Of a stretch of DNA of 64,000 nucleotides, positions 20,930-33,757 are shown in pieces. The notes under the pieces are model-generated. The model was not told the DNA's origin. It ran no database searches and saw only the letters and a program-made list of their open reading frames with translations. Both the position numbers and the translations under genes were made by a program. The first letter of the stretch is position 1. Each line of letters begins with the position of its first letter. The stretch is taken from assembly GCA_023101885.1 (NCBI GenBank), contig JALPQD010000415.1, forward strand, positions 1,176,520 to 1,240,519, given 5' to 3'. This DNA is from Typhlomys cinereus (lineage: Eukaryota; Chordata; Mammalia; Rodentia; Platacanthomyidae).

Positions 20930-23900
20930 CTAATTGAGCAAATCAAAATATATGTCTTTCGCTGTCAATAATAGGTCATAAGAATTAAAATATGAATAGA
21001 AAATATTCCGAGCATAAGTAAATAGTTACAAATTAGGAAAAACTGTTTACCTGGAAAAATGTTTTATTGGCAGATTTCATTTTGTAAATTAGTCCTCCCA
21101 TCACAATGTCTTGGTTGCTGACTTCTATTATTAAATGACTGCAGTACTTGCCTTATGTTTCAGCAAACGTTGAACTGGGAAAGGTCAAGGGCTCTTCTGA
21201 ATCGCCAGATGATCCAGACATTCCTAGAAACTGCTCATTGTGTCATAAGCATAGATTTTCCTATAAAATAAACTTTCAGGAGCCAAACAGTCACCCCAGC
21301 AACAAGATAAACTGATTATGAAGAAATAATTCTTTATGAATAATAATGAAGTCATTTGTGAAGTCCATATCGAATGCAAATATTATAGAGATAATATTGT
21401 ATCTGTATCATCCTTCATTTATCTCTATTGCAAAATATTGGCATCTTCATGAAACTTATGATTTAATGCCTTAATGTAAATATATAGTAAATACCGGACT
21501 TCTCAATAGAAGGCAATGAATGAAAAGACAAAAGAGATTGGAAATGCCAAAACTAAGTAGCAGAGAAGAAAAAATAATTTACTATTATTGAGATACCAAA
21601 AGGAGCCAGATAGAATCTAAATATGACTTAACTTATACATCTATTCAACTTCACCATCTTATTTTGAATTTATTTCTGTATTGGTATTTGTTTTTTCACA
21701 AAAGATCATAATGCTGTTCTCATTATTGATTGCAAAAAGATAAGGGTCATATTTCTAACTATGATGATCAAAGATAACACTTCACCTCTGTCACGTTTTC
21801 AACTTTATTATATAATGAGGCTTATTGATATGCAGACACTCGTTGTTGATTTGTCTATTATTTCATGAGGTTCCTTTAGCACCATCTGTTAAAGATTTTC
21901 TCCAAATGTTCCCCGTAATATACTTTTTAAAAAGTCGTTGAGTCATAATTAGTATCGCTTGAAGTTTCAGCACATTCTGACAGTCACTGACCTAGAATTT
22001 AGAAACAAACCACTGTCATGTCGATTCCTTCTGATCAACATAGGGGACAGCAAAGTCAGTTTCACTTCCTTTGAACTAAAGTGAAAAACTTCATGGGAAG
22101 AGTTGTCCAAAAAATAACATGTGAGTTCCATTGACTGTCATTACTGAAGTGTTCAAGGAAAGACAAAGCCAGTCATTAGCATCTCTGCCTAAACTACACG
22201 AAACTAGGCCAGAAACTCTACCCTTCTGCCTTGTTCAATAACTACTGCTGAATCTATGACATGCAAGCTCATGGTATGATATCTAGAATGTTTCTATATG
22301 CTTAGTGACAAAAAGGAATAGGCAGTCTAAAGATATATGTGTAAGTTTTCTTAGGGTAACTGATATTTTTATTAATGAAGTTAAGTTCTAAATTCTGAAT
22401 ATCTAGGTTCTTTAAAAAGAAGCAACATAAGTTTACTCCAGAACAGTAGACTAGATGTTGCTAATTCTACTAAGCTTTGGAATACAATGGAAGAAAATAT
22501 ATGCAGAAAAACATTTTTGCCTGTTTGTTCCTCTCAAAATAATTTATAGAATGGTTTCCTATGAGCAGATGAAATAAATCAATGCTTTATATTAAAAAAG
22601 GTGGTTTATCCTCAAGTCTCTTTACCAGAACAAAGAAAACTTAAGAGATCATACCAAGTGAGACTGTTTTTGAAAAACTTTTCAGATATTGAATTTGGAA
22701 CTTTTTTGCCTGTATCTTCCTTTCTGTCTCCCTCTCTTCCAAATCTCTTTTTGGTAAATAGTAAATATCTTAACATCAGCATAAAATATACAAATATGTA
22801 TTCTATCCTCACTAGTTTTGAGGCACTGACTAGATACCTGAAGAGATTATAATAAAAAAGACTTTAAGGAACTTTAGGGCCTAGATCCTATCACAGGATT
22901 ATTCCAACCTAATTTCAGAGAGACGAGCTGAGTAGATCAAAGATGACTTAACACTGTAAGGCAGTGTAATGATGTCTCAAATGCTGTAATGAACCATGCA
23001 ATGAATGCTGAGGAAAGCCTGATCTTGAAGAGACAGGGTCATTCATGAAGGAATATAATATCACATGGAAAATCACAGATGATTTTGAGTTTTACAGGGA
23101 ATATTTGTGTACCCATGGTATGGGCAGGAAAAGAATTTCAAATTTTGAGTCTTGGCGTGACGCACAGAAGAACTTTTCAGAAAGGCACTAGCTTGATGTG
23201 CTGTCTGAGAAATATGGCATTGCTTTGTCAACCATATTGGAAATAAATTAAGGAGAGAATGAATTTTGCGATGTCTTGGTCAAATATCCAAAGTGGGGAG
23301 GACAGAATGGATTGTTGTGGGATCAAGGGGCATCCAATAGCAAAGCAGCAATATAAACAGATCAGCTGGCTTGAGGAGGGAGCTTTTATAATCACAGATC
23401 TGCGAATTGAGTTAATAAGGAAAACTCTGTCTGAGGGGCAAAGGAAATTCTGTTGATTTAAGAGTTAATTTTGATAATGGTGGATTTTCAAAATCAAAGC
23501 ATCTGGAAGGGAAATGTGATAAAGGTGAAGATAAAGGTTTTGGTCATGATCTTCTAAGAGCATGTGACTAGGAACAATATATGCAGTTTTATTTTTAGGT
23601 GTATGTGTGAATACTAGTAGATTTAATATAATAATTTTATGTTTGAACCTAATCTACTATTATCTATGTGTATCCAACAACACAATCAGGAGATGATTTG
23701 ACATGTAGAAGGAGGCAGCCTTGTAGAGATTCATAAGCAGACTCTACAACAAATATTTTTAAGTTTTAATGTGTTGGGGGAAGGAGGTGGAAACACACAA
23801 TAGGAGAGACAGAAGAACAGAACAGACTGGAAAGAAAAGAAATCTATGCTGATACAAGCATAGCTAAGGGAGTTTCACGAAGGAACTAGGTTTATTCCAA

Positions 23901-26097
23901 ATTATGAATAAAACTAATAAGGACTTGAAATTCATATGCGTTAGTTGTAGTCAATATGATAATGCTAAAAAAATTCATTAGCTTACAAATGAGCAGATGA
24001 TATACGTGTAAGGAGTTATGCAAAAGGACAATAATTTATTCTCATGAAAAATTAATTTCCTTACTTTATAGATGACCTCTTTTGTCTGAAATTATTTGTG
24101 AAAAATAAGAGGAAAAAGAAATTCTTAAAACACAGTATGGTGAATCAACACATAGATCATCTACAATGTATTATAGTGTATTTATGTTATACATAATTAC
24201 ATATTACAATATGTTAGATATTATTACATTCATGATATATTATTCTATAGCAATTTTAGATTGTAAAATCCCATGAAGTGTAAAAAGCAAGGCAGCTCAC
24301 ATCTCAAATAAAATTTAGAATTTTGTTTCATATGTTTTATGAGATTTTCTAAACTAACACTTCTATGCAACTGATAACGCATAGTTGAAATCATGGAAAG
24401 CAACATGCAAAGCAATGTTGGGACACTGTAGATAAAGTAGAGTGCCCCAAGTCTCTATTTGTACTATTCCTTTTAGTGACACACTAATGCCTTTTATAAC
24501 AGTCTTAAGAGTTTGAGAGACTCTGTTAGGTGGCAAAGTAAAAACTCTGTTTTTTTTTAATTTTAAGTGTGGACTTCGTCAGTCTTGCTTATCTATCACA
24601 GAACATTTACAGAACATGAAAAATGCAGTTACAGGGGTAGTTAATAAAACTTAGTGAAAGATTCAGGATGTAGAGAGAATTCTGTACGGTTATTTTAGTA
24701 ATAAAATCAATCTGACCCTGGAAATACTGTCATTCATTATGTGTAAAAACTAAACTCCCTTTTGAGCAAGAGAAAATCAAAATTAAAAACATGGCTTGTT
24801 TTGGCTATTCTTTCAAGAGATTATTTCTTTCACATTGCAGCCATATTTGAAAGACAACTTTCCACAATGGCCATTTGTGAGACATAGGTATGTTGGAGAA
24901 TCAGCTTTTTCTTCTGTAAATTCTGCTAGTTGTTCTTAAAATGTGTGACCTCTGGTCATGGCGAGCAACCTAACAACATTATGAGTCGAATCCCATCTCT
25001 TGGTAAGTAACTGTGCTCTAGAAAACCGCAAGTGTGAAGTACCTTCCAAACACAGTTATCGTGAAAAACAGGTAACAGTACCTCGTTGCATTTTGAAGCA
25101 TTATATAAACTCCCTTTTGTCGTCACAAAAATCTTTTGATGGAGCTAAGAACGGGATGCTAATAACAGAACAAACAGAAAAGAGAACTTTAATTACTCAG
25201 ACTCTTTTAATACAGGAAAGTTGGTGAATAAAGCTTGATTTTCAGATTGGAGTCTATCTTCTGCTCCTTAAAAGTATCACTTTTGTAAAAGTTAAATTAT
25301 ACTCTTTAAGAGATGTTTAGCAACTTTCTCCTGTTTTTATCAATCATTGTATTACTAGGGCAAAGAAGAGACCTGACAGAAACAAACGATACTGGAACGT
25401 CTAAGAAAAAATGTATTTCAGAATTGACTTTAAGTTGAGAGTTTTAGTAATGTTTTGGCCAGACTCTAGTTATACATTGACCTTTCTGATCTCACAATGA
25501 TGGACCCTTCTTATGAATAGACGCTGAGGTCATATTTAAGTATCAATGGCATTTTTGAGCAAATTGGAACAAATTCATATTCGAAGAAGCCCAAAGGATG
25601 TAGGACGGGACTTGTTTGATTAAACCAGGATAGCTCATTTTTATTTCATGTTTTGCTACAGCACGCTTTTGGAAAGCAAGATGCTGACAGAGTTGTTTTA
25701 TCCATCTTCACCATTCCTGAACCATGATCTAGAATGCGAAGAGTTCCTCAAGTGCTTCTTCTCAGCCAGTCCATGATCTTTCCTGTGCTTCACTATGGCA
25801 GAGAGAGACCCCTCTCGGCAGCCTGATTTTCCCAGCCACCTTTTGCCAGCTGCGTCCCTCTCTTTAAACAATGAGAAGTACATGAGGCAGATGGAGAGAT
25901 TCAAGGTTTGGAAGAGGAAATGTCAGGGTATCTCTCCTCTCTTAGTTTGAGCAGGTTTTTAGCAATTGGATGAATGCTTTGGTTTCTGAAAGCATCAACC
26001 TCTATGACTCACTGTCACCTGACACTGATGAAATGTGAATACCAAACCACTCCTTGCTCGGTTATCATCGCCTCCATCCATTAAATTCCATCCCGTC
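20930..26097. other. Long unique AT-rich interval, no gene seen
   Basis: Five kilobases without a repeat that I can name. Open frames are all 83 codons or fewer (for example 22601-22852, 25000-25227) and none shows a domain, a signal peptide or a convincing start. This is the longest stretch in the window without an obvious mobile element, apart from some AT-rich parts of 56210-61020. Confidence 0.5.
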
Positions 26098-26523
26098 TGT
26101 CATAGTTGGGAACTGTCAACTTGACAGTTGAGGGTTTGAGCTCTGGGGCACATTTATAGAGAATTAGTGGTTGGGTTAAGCTGAGCTGGAGCGAACCTGC
26201 AGGAGATTGTCTAGCTGATGGGGAAGGCCCAGCCCATGTGGGTGGGATTAGACCCTGGAATAAAATACAAACAGTTGGTTGACAGAGTCAACATCCTTGT
26301 ATACTTGGCCAGACATGCTGGTCTGGCAAGTAAGGATCATCCCTCTCTCAGCCATAATGTACAGATAGTGTGGCCAGTTCCCTCGGCCCTGGTGTTGATG
26401 TGAGCGCTCCCGTCAAGCTGGACTGAGAACTGTAATCAGATAATCATGAGAGACAATAAACCCCTTGTTCCCTTAAGCCATCTGATGATCATTTATCAGC
26501 AACCACACAGGTGAACTGCAACA
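26098..26523 (+). mobile_element. MITE-like repeat (URR1-like hAT type), full-length copy
   Basis: Starts TGTCATAGTT and ends AACTGCAACA. The reverse complement of that end is TGTTGCAGTT, so the ends form a short imperfect inverted repeat. The body shares with 34327-34740 'gtcaacttgac', 'ggggaaggcccagcccatg', 'gtatacttggccagacatgctggtctggcaagtaaggat', 'cgtcaagctggactgagaactgtaa' and 'tgttcccttaagc'. No transposase frame is present, so it is non-autonomous. I do not see a target duplication here. Confidence 0.82.
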
Positions 26524-28060
26524 CTGTTTTAAAATGGACAGTGACTTCTGCTTCGTCTAAATCTTGAAGTCGTTGTGAGTTTTAAATGCTTCCATTTCTC
26601 ATATGGTAAAAGAAGGTGACTTCAGGAGCTTTGAAACCCACAACTTTTCAGGGTTGACATGACTTGCAAAGTCTCAATGTGACCAGGTTAGTTTTAGACA
26701 TAAAGTCATTTTGAACACAGAGGGAAGGACTACCTTGAATCAGAAGTGGCAAAACTGACATGTTGGGGGATATCGTACAATGTGGCATTTATCATTGTCT
26801 TTCATAAGTTTTTGTTTTATTTCTCATTTAATAAGAAAAGAAAACTCATAGAGAGGAAACGTACATAACAACAAATAAGCATTCAAAATAGATAAATGAC
26901 GTTATGACATATGCGTGGATTAAAGAGAAAATATTCTAAAGTGAATCTATTAGCACTTTCTCTGATTATAAATCGCTTTAAAATTGTTAATGCTGTATCA
27001 TGTGGTAGAGTAGAGAACTGAGAGGTTCCTCTCAAACAATGACTCCCAGGGATGCAAGAAAACAATCTGTGTTTGCAGGCTGGTGTGTTTCTGGTTTGCA
27101 TTCTTGTGCACAAAGTTGGCTGGCCTGTGCTTATAATTGTGCTGAGCCCCAAGAAAAGACTATTGCTAGAAGCATGGTAGTCTCTGTGCTAAGTGTCCGC
27201 TCCACCTTGTCCTTTATGTGGATGAGAGTTCATTCCCAAGCTTCTTACACTGAGCTCTGTCTTCTTCACGATGCCCCCAGTATGTACCTATCCAACTCTA
27301 ATCTTCTCTAATCTGTTTCCTAGGTTGACTGAAGACTTCAGTACATGTAAAGCCATGACATACATGTAATCTCAACATAGGAATACCACTGCTTCCTGTT
27401 TTGGGACTTGGCGTTTGGAACATGTATGTTTCAATTCACTCTGATGATTCTGTTCCTAATCCGTACTCCACTGATGACATAATCTGGATTTCTTGTTTTG
27501 ACACTTTTGTGGTATGTTACACTCCTATTTCTGTTTACCATTCTCTTCTCCAGTGGACTGTAAATACTGTTGGCATACAGCCCCTTTCTTACCAACTACA
27601 CACTCCACACTGATTTGCCTTTCAGCTCTCACATCATGACCTGTGTACCAGAGGTTTCATTTCCATCCACAGATGTGGTGTCTTTTGCTCACTGAAATCT
27701 CAGTCTTGAGGATACCAGCTTTAGTGAGGTTTTGCTGAACCATCATTCTAAATTATCTGTCATCCCTACTTCATTTCATAGGATGACGCTTAAGACTCTA
27801 AGGAAGCATAGCCAGTCACTCACTAAACTTCCCTTCTCACACTAGAATGTAAGCATCCAGAGAAAACTCTGAGCATCCCGTCACCAACTCTGTTTCCAGG
27901 TCTCAAAACAGGAGACATTACATACCAGTGTTCACATGCTGACCGAATAAGGACACGTGTATCTAGTGGAGGAGAATCTAAAACCAAGTCTGTATGACCT
28001 TAATTTCGATATCAGATCTGCATATAAAGATAAAACATATTGTGGAATTAATTTGGACTA
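26524..28060. other. Mostly unique interval, no gene seen; weak L2-like stretch
   Basis: No gene. Around 27840-27900 'cacactagaatgtaagcatccagag...' vaguely matches the antisense L2 3' end (ctagactgtaagctccttgag). The frame at 27039-27311 (90 codons) and its antisense partner show nothing recognisable. Confidence 0.45.
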
Positions 28061-28074
28061 CATGGAGCAGATTT

Positions 28075-30021
28075 TTTTAACATTTTTTATTATTATTGCT
28101 GCTCATACAAACTTAATAGGTACACCAGTTCCCTCCCTCCCTCCTCCTCCCCCCGAGCCCCCTGCTCTCCCTCCCCTTACCCCTCCCTCCCCATCCCCTA
28201 ATGCCTCCCCCCTCAATCCCCAGAGAGTCCTTTAATGTGCATGCCTCACTCTCCTCTGGGCCCTCCTCTCCGATGACATACAAGGACCCAGTGGCATTTC
28301 CCTGAACCCTTTCCTGTGATCCCCTTAAGCATAGGAAAACTACGGTGGTTTCAATCCCTTGTCTCCAAGGATCTTGTTGCCTTTAGCAGATGCTAGACTT
28401 TGTGAGGTCAATAGTGTGTTGGACATTGCTCAGGGCATGCAAAATCCAATTATGATTGCTTCAGCCCTAACTTGTGTGGAGTATCTTGCAAATCATTGCT
28501 CCTCCCATCCTTGTGCTCTTACAATCTTACCGCCCCCCTCTTCCGCAAATGTCCCTGAGCTTCAGGATGGGGAGAGATTAGTCTGGCCTAGTTCTAGGTG
28601 GTTGATATAGAGTCTTTGAAGTTCTGGATTGTGGTTTTCTTTTGCAGTTTTGCTGCTCCTTGAATGCCCTTCACTCCATCCTGATGGGTATTGTATGTTA
28701 CCCCCTGGCCAGAGACAAAAAGCTGTTAAACTGGAGTTTTAATATAAGAGCACATTCAAGGGTAGATGTAATAAAAGTAGGAAACCACAGTGAGGGAAGG
28801 GTCAATCACCCATTTGCAAAATGGTTACTTTTTATCTGCCAGACTATATGCCCTCCCCTTCTGGTGAGATCATACCCCCTCAGTTCTAAATGATCAGGAA
28901 CGAACGTCTGAGAACTTAACCAGGTGTCTCATTACTTACTTGCAGTCCTTGATGGAGGCCTATTTTCTCTGCTGTAACATGGTTCCCTCTCTCCTTGTTT
29001 CTGGTGTGGCCCTCCAACCCCATCCCTCCTGTTCATAATCCTTGGAAATACTGTAGGTATTACATAGATTTATCTTTGAGTGTCTCAAGGTGGGCTGGGT
29101 GGGTTTGGTACTAGAAGCCACCTATGAGGGAGTACATATGGTGCTTAATTTTCTGGGTCTGGGATACTTCACTTAATATAATTTTTTAAAATTTTTTTTA
29201 TTATTATTTATTCAATTGTGCATGTGTGGGTATGTATGTGCACGCGCATGTGTGTGTGCGTGTGTATGTGTGTGTAGAACCACGGACGAATTCAGGACCC
29301 ATCATGGACCGCCTCCACCTCCTTCTTCTTTACTCTGCCCTGGGATTCACAGGCTCCGCCCTACCAGGACCAGAAACGCAGGCCGCCCCCGCTTCCGCCT
29401 GGCGTCTATACGTGGGATATGGGATCCGAACTCAGGACCTTCTGCCTGCAAGGCAGAGGATTAACCCCTGAGCCACCTCTCCAGCCCAATATAATTGTTT
29501 CTAATGACATCCATTTCCCGGCAAATTCCAGTAATTCATCATTTTTGATGGCTGAGTAGTACTCCATTGTATAGATGTACCACTGTTTCCTTATCCACTC
29601 CATTGTTGGACATTTGGGTTGATTCCATGACTTTGCTATTGTAAACAGTGCTGCTATGAACATGATCGTGCTTGTGCTATCAAGGTGAACCTCTGCTGCA
29701 TGGGGGGTTATTCCCAAAAGTGGAATAGCAGGGTCATATGGCATTTCAGTCTTTAGTTTCTTTAAGAATCTCCAGACGGCTCGCCAGAGTGGCTGTATGA
29801 GCCTGCATTCCCACCAGCAATGTAGAAGAGTTCCCCTCTCTCCACATCCTCTCCAACATTTGTTGTTGTTTGTATTGTGAATTTTTGCCATCCTGACTGG
29901 GGTGAGATGATATCTCAGGGAAATTTTGATTTGCATTTCCCTGATGGCTAAAGAAGTGGAGCATTTTTTAAGATATTTGTTGGACATTTTAATTTCATCC
30001 CTGGTAAAGTTTCTTTTAAGT
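28075..30021 (-). mobile_element. 5'-truncated L1, antisense, with clean target duplication
   Basis: The plus strand opens with T-rich TTTTAACATTTTTTATTATTATTGC, the pyrimidine tract (28130-28200) and the 3'UTR. ORF2 C-terminal sequence then reads on the minus strand from about 29987 ([67 protein letters not shown]). A perfect 14-bp target duplication, CATGGAGCAGATTT, lies at 28061-28074 and 30022-30035. A B2 SINE at 29184-29487 interrupts it just after the ORF2 frame. Excluding that SINE and its duplication, the L1 is about 1.63 kb, nearly the same truncation length as the copy at 14596. It lacks RT and endonuclease. Confidence 0.96.
29184..29487 (-). mobile_element. Young B2-type SINE inside L1
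   Basis: Reverse complement of the same young subfamily as 4713 and 49058: A-rich tail reversed, GT/GC-rich simple repeat, GAACCACGGACGAATTC, the GGCTCCGCCCTACCAGGACC block, CGTCTATACGTGGGAT, and the head ending CCACCTCTCCAGCCC. Perfect 9-bp target duplication AATATAATT (29175-29183, 29488-29496). The uninterrupted equivalent in the L1 at 14596 reads 'cacttaacataattgtttctaatgacatcc' (from about 15732), which confirms the insertion point. Younger than its host L1. Confidence 0.97.
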
Positions 30022-30035
30022 CATGGAGCAGATTT

Positions 30036-31030
30036 CTAAGTAGGCTGATTTCTTTTCTCTGTCGAGCTGCTCTTTAGTTTGAATCATGTAGAACTTGTTT
30101 CTTTGTGCTTTAAGCAATTTATAATCCAGAATTACCTTTGTCCTAGTGTTCATGTTAACTATCTAACAGAAACCTTTATATATATATATATTTGCCCTCT
30201 CACTGGTTATGAGAGTATCATCTATCTGCATTTCAGATGTGTGTATAGTAGTGGTTCAAAGAGCACAAATGCCGTAAAAAATTACTGCCTAACAAGTAAG
30301 AATGGTATGAACTACATCATTCAGAAAATGCAAAGAGAACACATCTAGTTAGTCAATATTCTTAGGATTTTATTCTTTCTCCTTTATAAAATTTTAGAGT
30401 ACCTATTATGCAGTAGTTATTTAATAAATACTTTCAGATTGAATTTGCTGTAAGATATGTTAATTTCTGCATTAAAAATAAATGCTAAATATTCACCCAC
30501 TGATTTGATTCTAACAATTTATGATGTGATTTAGGAAAGCAATCCATGTGCAATTTTGTGCAATGTAATTTGATGAGAAGCTTCCTTGTATTACAATATC
30601 ATTTCTTGTACCAATTTTTCGCTATATTTTGTGGTGTTAGCCATTTCTATCATGAAATTTAAATCCTTTTTATTTCTTTCATTGCTCTTGTGTGCTGAAA
30701 GGAAACACTGGCTAATCTCTGATTAGTTCACAACATTGAATTAAACACTAGCTGGTAGGTTTCTTTTTCATAAAATTTCTCTTCTTGAACAAGAAAATTG
30801 AAGAATGTATATCTATATGTTAGAGAGAAATTTGTTCATAATAATCATCATTTCACCATTAAATGCTTGTTAGGTCAAATTGGTTTGGGAGTATTCTTCT
30901 TATGAAAATTAATTTTTTGACGAGGAGTTCATTTTTTAAAAACCATCAGTTTATCTCAGGTATCCTTAGGGAACTTTGAAAGTCTCCATATTTCCATGAT
31001 TTAAAAATTTTCATTAACATCTGAAGGATT
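30036..31030. other. AT-rich interval, no gene; weak L2-like stretch
   Basis: Around 30385-30445, 'gagtacctattatgcagtagttatttaataaatactttcagattgaattt' resembles the antisense end of L2 or MIR (catagtaggtgctcaataaatgtttgttgaatgaat). The 89-codon frame at 30079-30348 is unsupported. Confidence 0.45.
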
Positions 31031-31034
31031 TATA

Positions 31035-31222
31035 GCATTTTTTGATTGTCTGTGTGTTTGATGTGCATGTTGTGAATGTATACATATGCACACATATGTA
31101 TGTCTCAATGAAGGCTTACAGAGGCCAAAGGAAGATGTCAGGTGTCTTAGTCCAACACTCTCTTCTAGCTGCAAATGCCCAGTCTCCAGTCCCCACAGTG
31201 TGCACACAAGTGCGCACACACA

Positions 31223-31283
<61 letters not shown>

Positions 31284-31375
31284 TTTTATGTGTGTGCTAG
31301 AGCTTGATCACCATGCTTGAGTAGCAAACACTATTATGCAATGTTATCCAATGAGTTATCTCCCTATACCCACTC
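31035..31375 (-). mobile_element. Old B2/B4-type SINE, antisense, with CA repeat
   Basis: A GTGTGTTTGATGTGCATG start, then 'acagaggccaaaggaagatgtcagg', a (CA)n array at about 31216-31280, then 'agcaaacactattatgcaatgttatccaatgagttatctcccta', a reversed tRNA-like SINE head. Frames rich in Cys/Val or Thr/His follow the CA array and are not genes. Confidence 0.7.
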
Positions 31376-32590
31376 TTTTTATTCTTAATATTGATGATCT
31401 GTGAAAATTATATATCTTTACCTTCTCAAATGCAGAATAAAGGCAAACTGTTTTGAACAGATATATATGGCTCCTTTTCTCATGCTAAATTGACATTTTT
31501 CTTAATTAATTCCCATTAACTTTTCATAAAACATCAGAATACCTTAGATTTCAGTACAGTTGTCCAATGTACAAGAAGTAAGATGATAGAGACTAGCCAA
31601 AGCAAAAAAGAAAAACTTACATGGACATAATAAGTCTGTTAATGGGATTTATATATTTGAAACTCTTCAATTGTAGGCTATAATGTTACCTCTATCATAT
31701 TTGGGAAATTTTGAGTCAATTACTCTTTGTAAACTGAGACACATTTTCCTGATGATTATTAGCATAATTACATTTCTCATTAGAATATTTTCTGTTGTAT
31801 GAGCATATTTTAATTATACGTTCAGGTAAGATACAGATACATTCATTTTCTAATTATTATCTTCTACATGTGTACATATATGAATTACTTTTTTCAGTGT
31901 TGTGATTACTGTGGTTATTCTGGTCTTTGCAGCCACCTGCCCATTTCCGGATGCCTGTAATGTGGCAATTAACCAGCAGCTTCTTAATGATCTAATTAAG
32001 CCATAATGATTGAAATACAAGGCATTTCCTGGGGATTGATGGCTAGCTGGGAAGAGTTGATGGCCCATGGCATAGCTGAAAGCCATTAACCCCAACCAAC
32101 CATTAATCCTGTGAAAACACTGTATACAGAGGTTATTATTGTAAGCTGGAAATGAAAACAATGAAATATGGTCTATTCACATGCACTGAAATTATACTCG
32201 TGAAATATGGCACCTTACTAAAGAATAAATATTTGAATTACTCTGAAATAATCATTCAACCATTAAAAACCTACCACAGTGAGTAGAGTATTTTTTTAAT
32301 GAATTAAATGAGCATCTCTTATAACCTTTGGCAAAAAGATTATAGTGAACAAACGGACCTAAATTAGGTCAACAAGAAGAAAATTTGGCTTCTGAAAACT
32401 GATTAGAAAGCAGCTGGATTTAGGGATCGTGGGAACGGAAACTTAGAAAGACATACAGATCCAAAACTATTCTCCATCAAACTTTTTACCTCTCCTTCCT
32501 TTTCTCTCTCACTGCAAATTAACTACCTTCTCTTCAAATATTTATGAAAAAGTTAAAAAAAAACGTTCCACACATTTCTGATCTATATAT
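31376..32590. other. Unique AT-rich interval, no gene seen
   Basis: A 103-codon minus-strand frame (31850-32161) crosses a stretch of more balanced composition (31900-32110) but shows no domain I recognise. Nothing else noted. Confidence 0.45.
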
Positions 32591-32599
32591 TCACTGTTA

Positions 32600-33265
32600 A
32601 AAATGAGAAAGTGGCAAAATAAAAACATACACACATACACACACACAAATAACAAGTGTCACTTGTCACTAGTGAAGGATAAATTAAAAATACAATGAGG
32701 TGCTGCTATTGTATATGTACAAGAATTATTAATAAAAGATTAACCACGTAGCAATTGTTAACAAGATGAAATATGAACTCATAAACTCCTGGTGGGAATT
32801 TCAAAGGGCAAAATCCTCTGAAGCAAAGTGTTTGAACAATGGTTGAACATACAGGAGTCATATCATCCAGCTAAGAAAAACTCAAACACATGATCATATA
32901 GACCTGTTCATAAATACTCTCATCATTTTATTTGCAGTATACACAATATGAGAGTAATTCAAACATCTATCAACAGTTTACAACATCTACCAATCCAATA
33001 TTAACATTCTTAGTGAACAAAGTGAAACCAAAAGAATTCACTATGATTTTGCTTGTGTGAAATTGAGGAAAACAGCTTACTGTATATACAGAGAGGCAAA
33101 TTACCTCAGTGAGTTCTTGAGTTTGGAAGTAGATGGAAGAAGTTTTTAAGGTGAATAGGTAAATCTAGGTGTAATAAGTAAATTCATCATCTTAATTGTG
33201 CTGTTGGTTTTGCGGGCTGATACTGGGATCAAAACTTGTCAAGTGGCACATATCAAATCCACATG
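32600..33265 (+). mobile_element. Ancient L1 fragment, sense (ORF2 end and 3'UTR)
   Basis: Follows old mammalian L1 3' order: 'ctcctggtgggaatttcaaa', 'aacatctatcaacag', 'actatgattttgcttgtgtgaaatt', 'ttaattgtgctgttggtttt', 'atcaaaacttgtcaagtggcacat'. Reading frames are destroyed throughout. Confidence 0.72.
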
Positions 33266-33616
33266 GATTATGGTAAGTCACTAAAACATGCTTAGAGATA
33301 TTTATTAAATGGTTGTTCTGTGTTTCACAATGCACAGAAACAGAAACAGTTGTGACAATACAGGGACATCTGAAGTTATCAATTGTCTCCTTCGTTGGTT
33401 CATAGACAAGATACTTAATGATGTTTAAAATACTCATTATTTATTTTCTAAATAAAGACATTATTTAGACATTTATGATTCTCTTTTGTAAAAGATGTCT
33501 AATTTTTTTAAAAGAAAAGTTTCAATATGTTACTGGAACATAAAATACATGTTGTGTGTTTTAAAGAAAAAGAAGATCATTTCCAATTTAACAATTTAAG
33601 AGACTATATAAAAGGC
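33266..33616. other. AT-rich interval, no gene seen
   Basis: No gene or repeat recognised. Confidence 0.5.
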
Positions 33617-33757
33617 AAGGGGGTTAAACAGTCATAATAGAGTTCCCATATTAGTGGGCAGCTCAAGAAGGGGCCCCAAGTTGTGCCTCTGAGTCCTGAC
33701 TCCTCACTAGTGCAAACAACTCAGAGGGAATACAGCACCCACATAAAGAGATGTTCT

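Noticed and set aside
29406..29987. 193-codon minus-strand frame as a gene
   Set aside because: It is L1 ORF2 C-terminus running into a B2 SINE; the end of the frame is SINE sequence.
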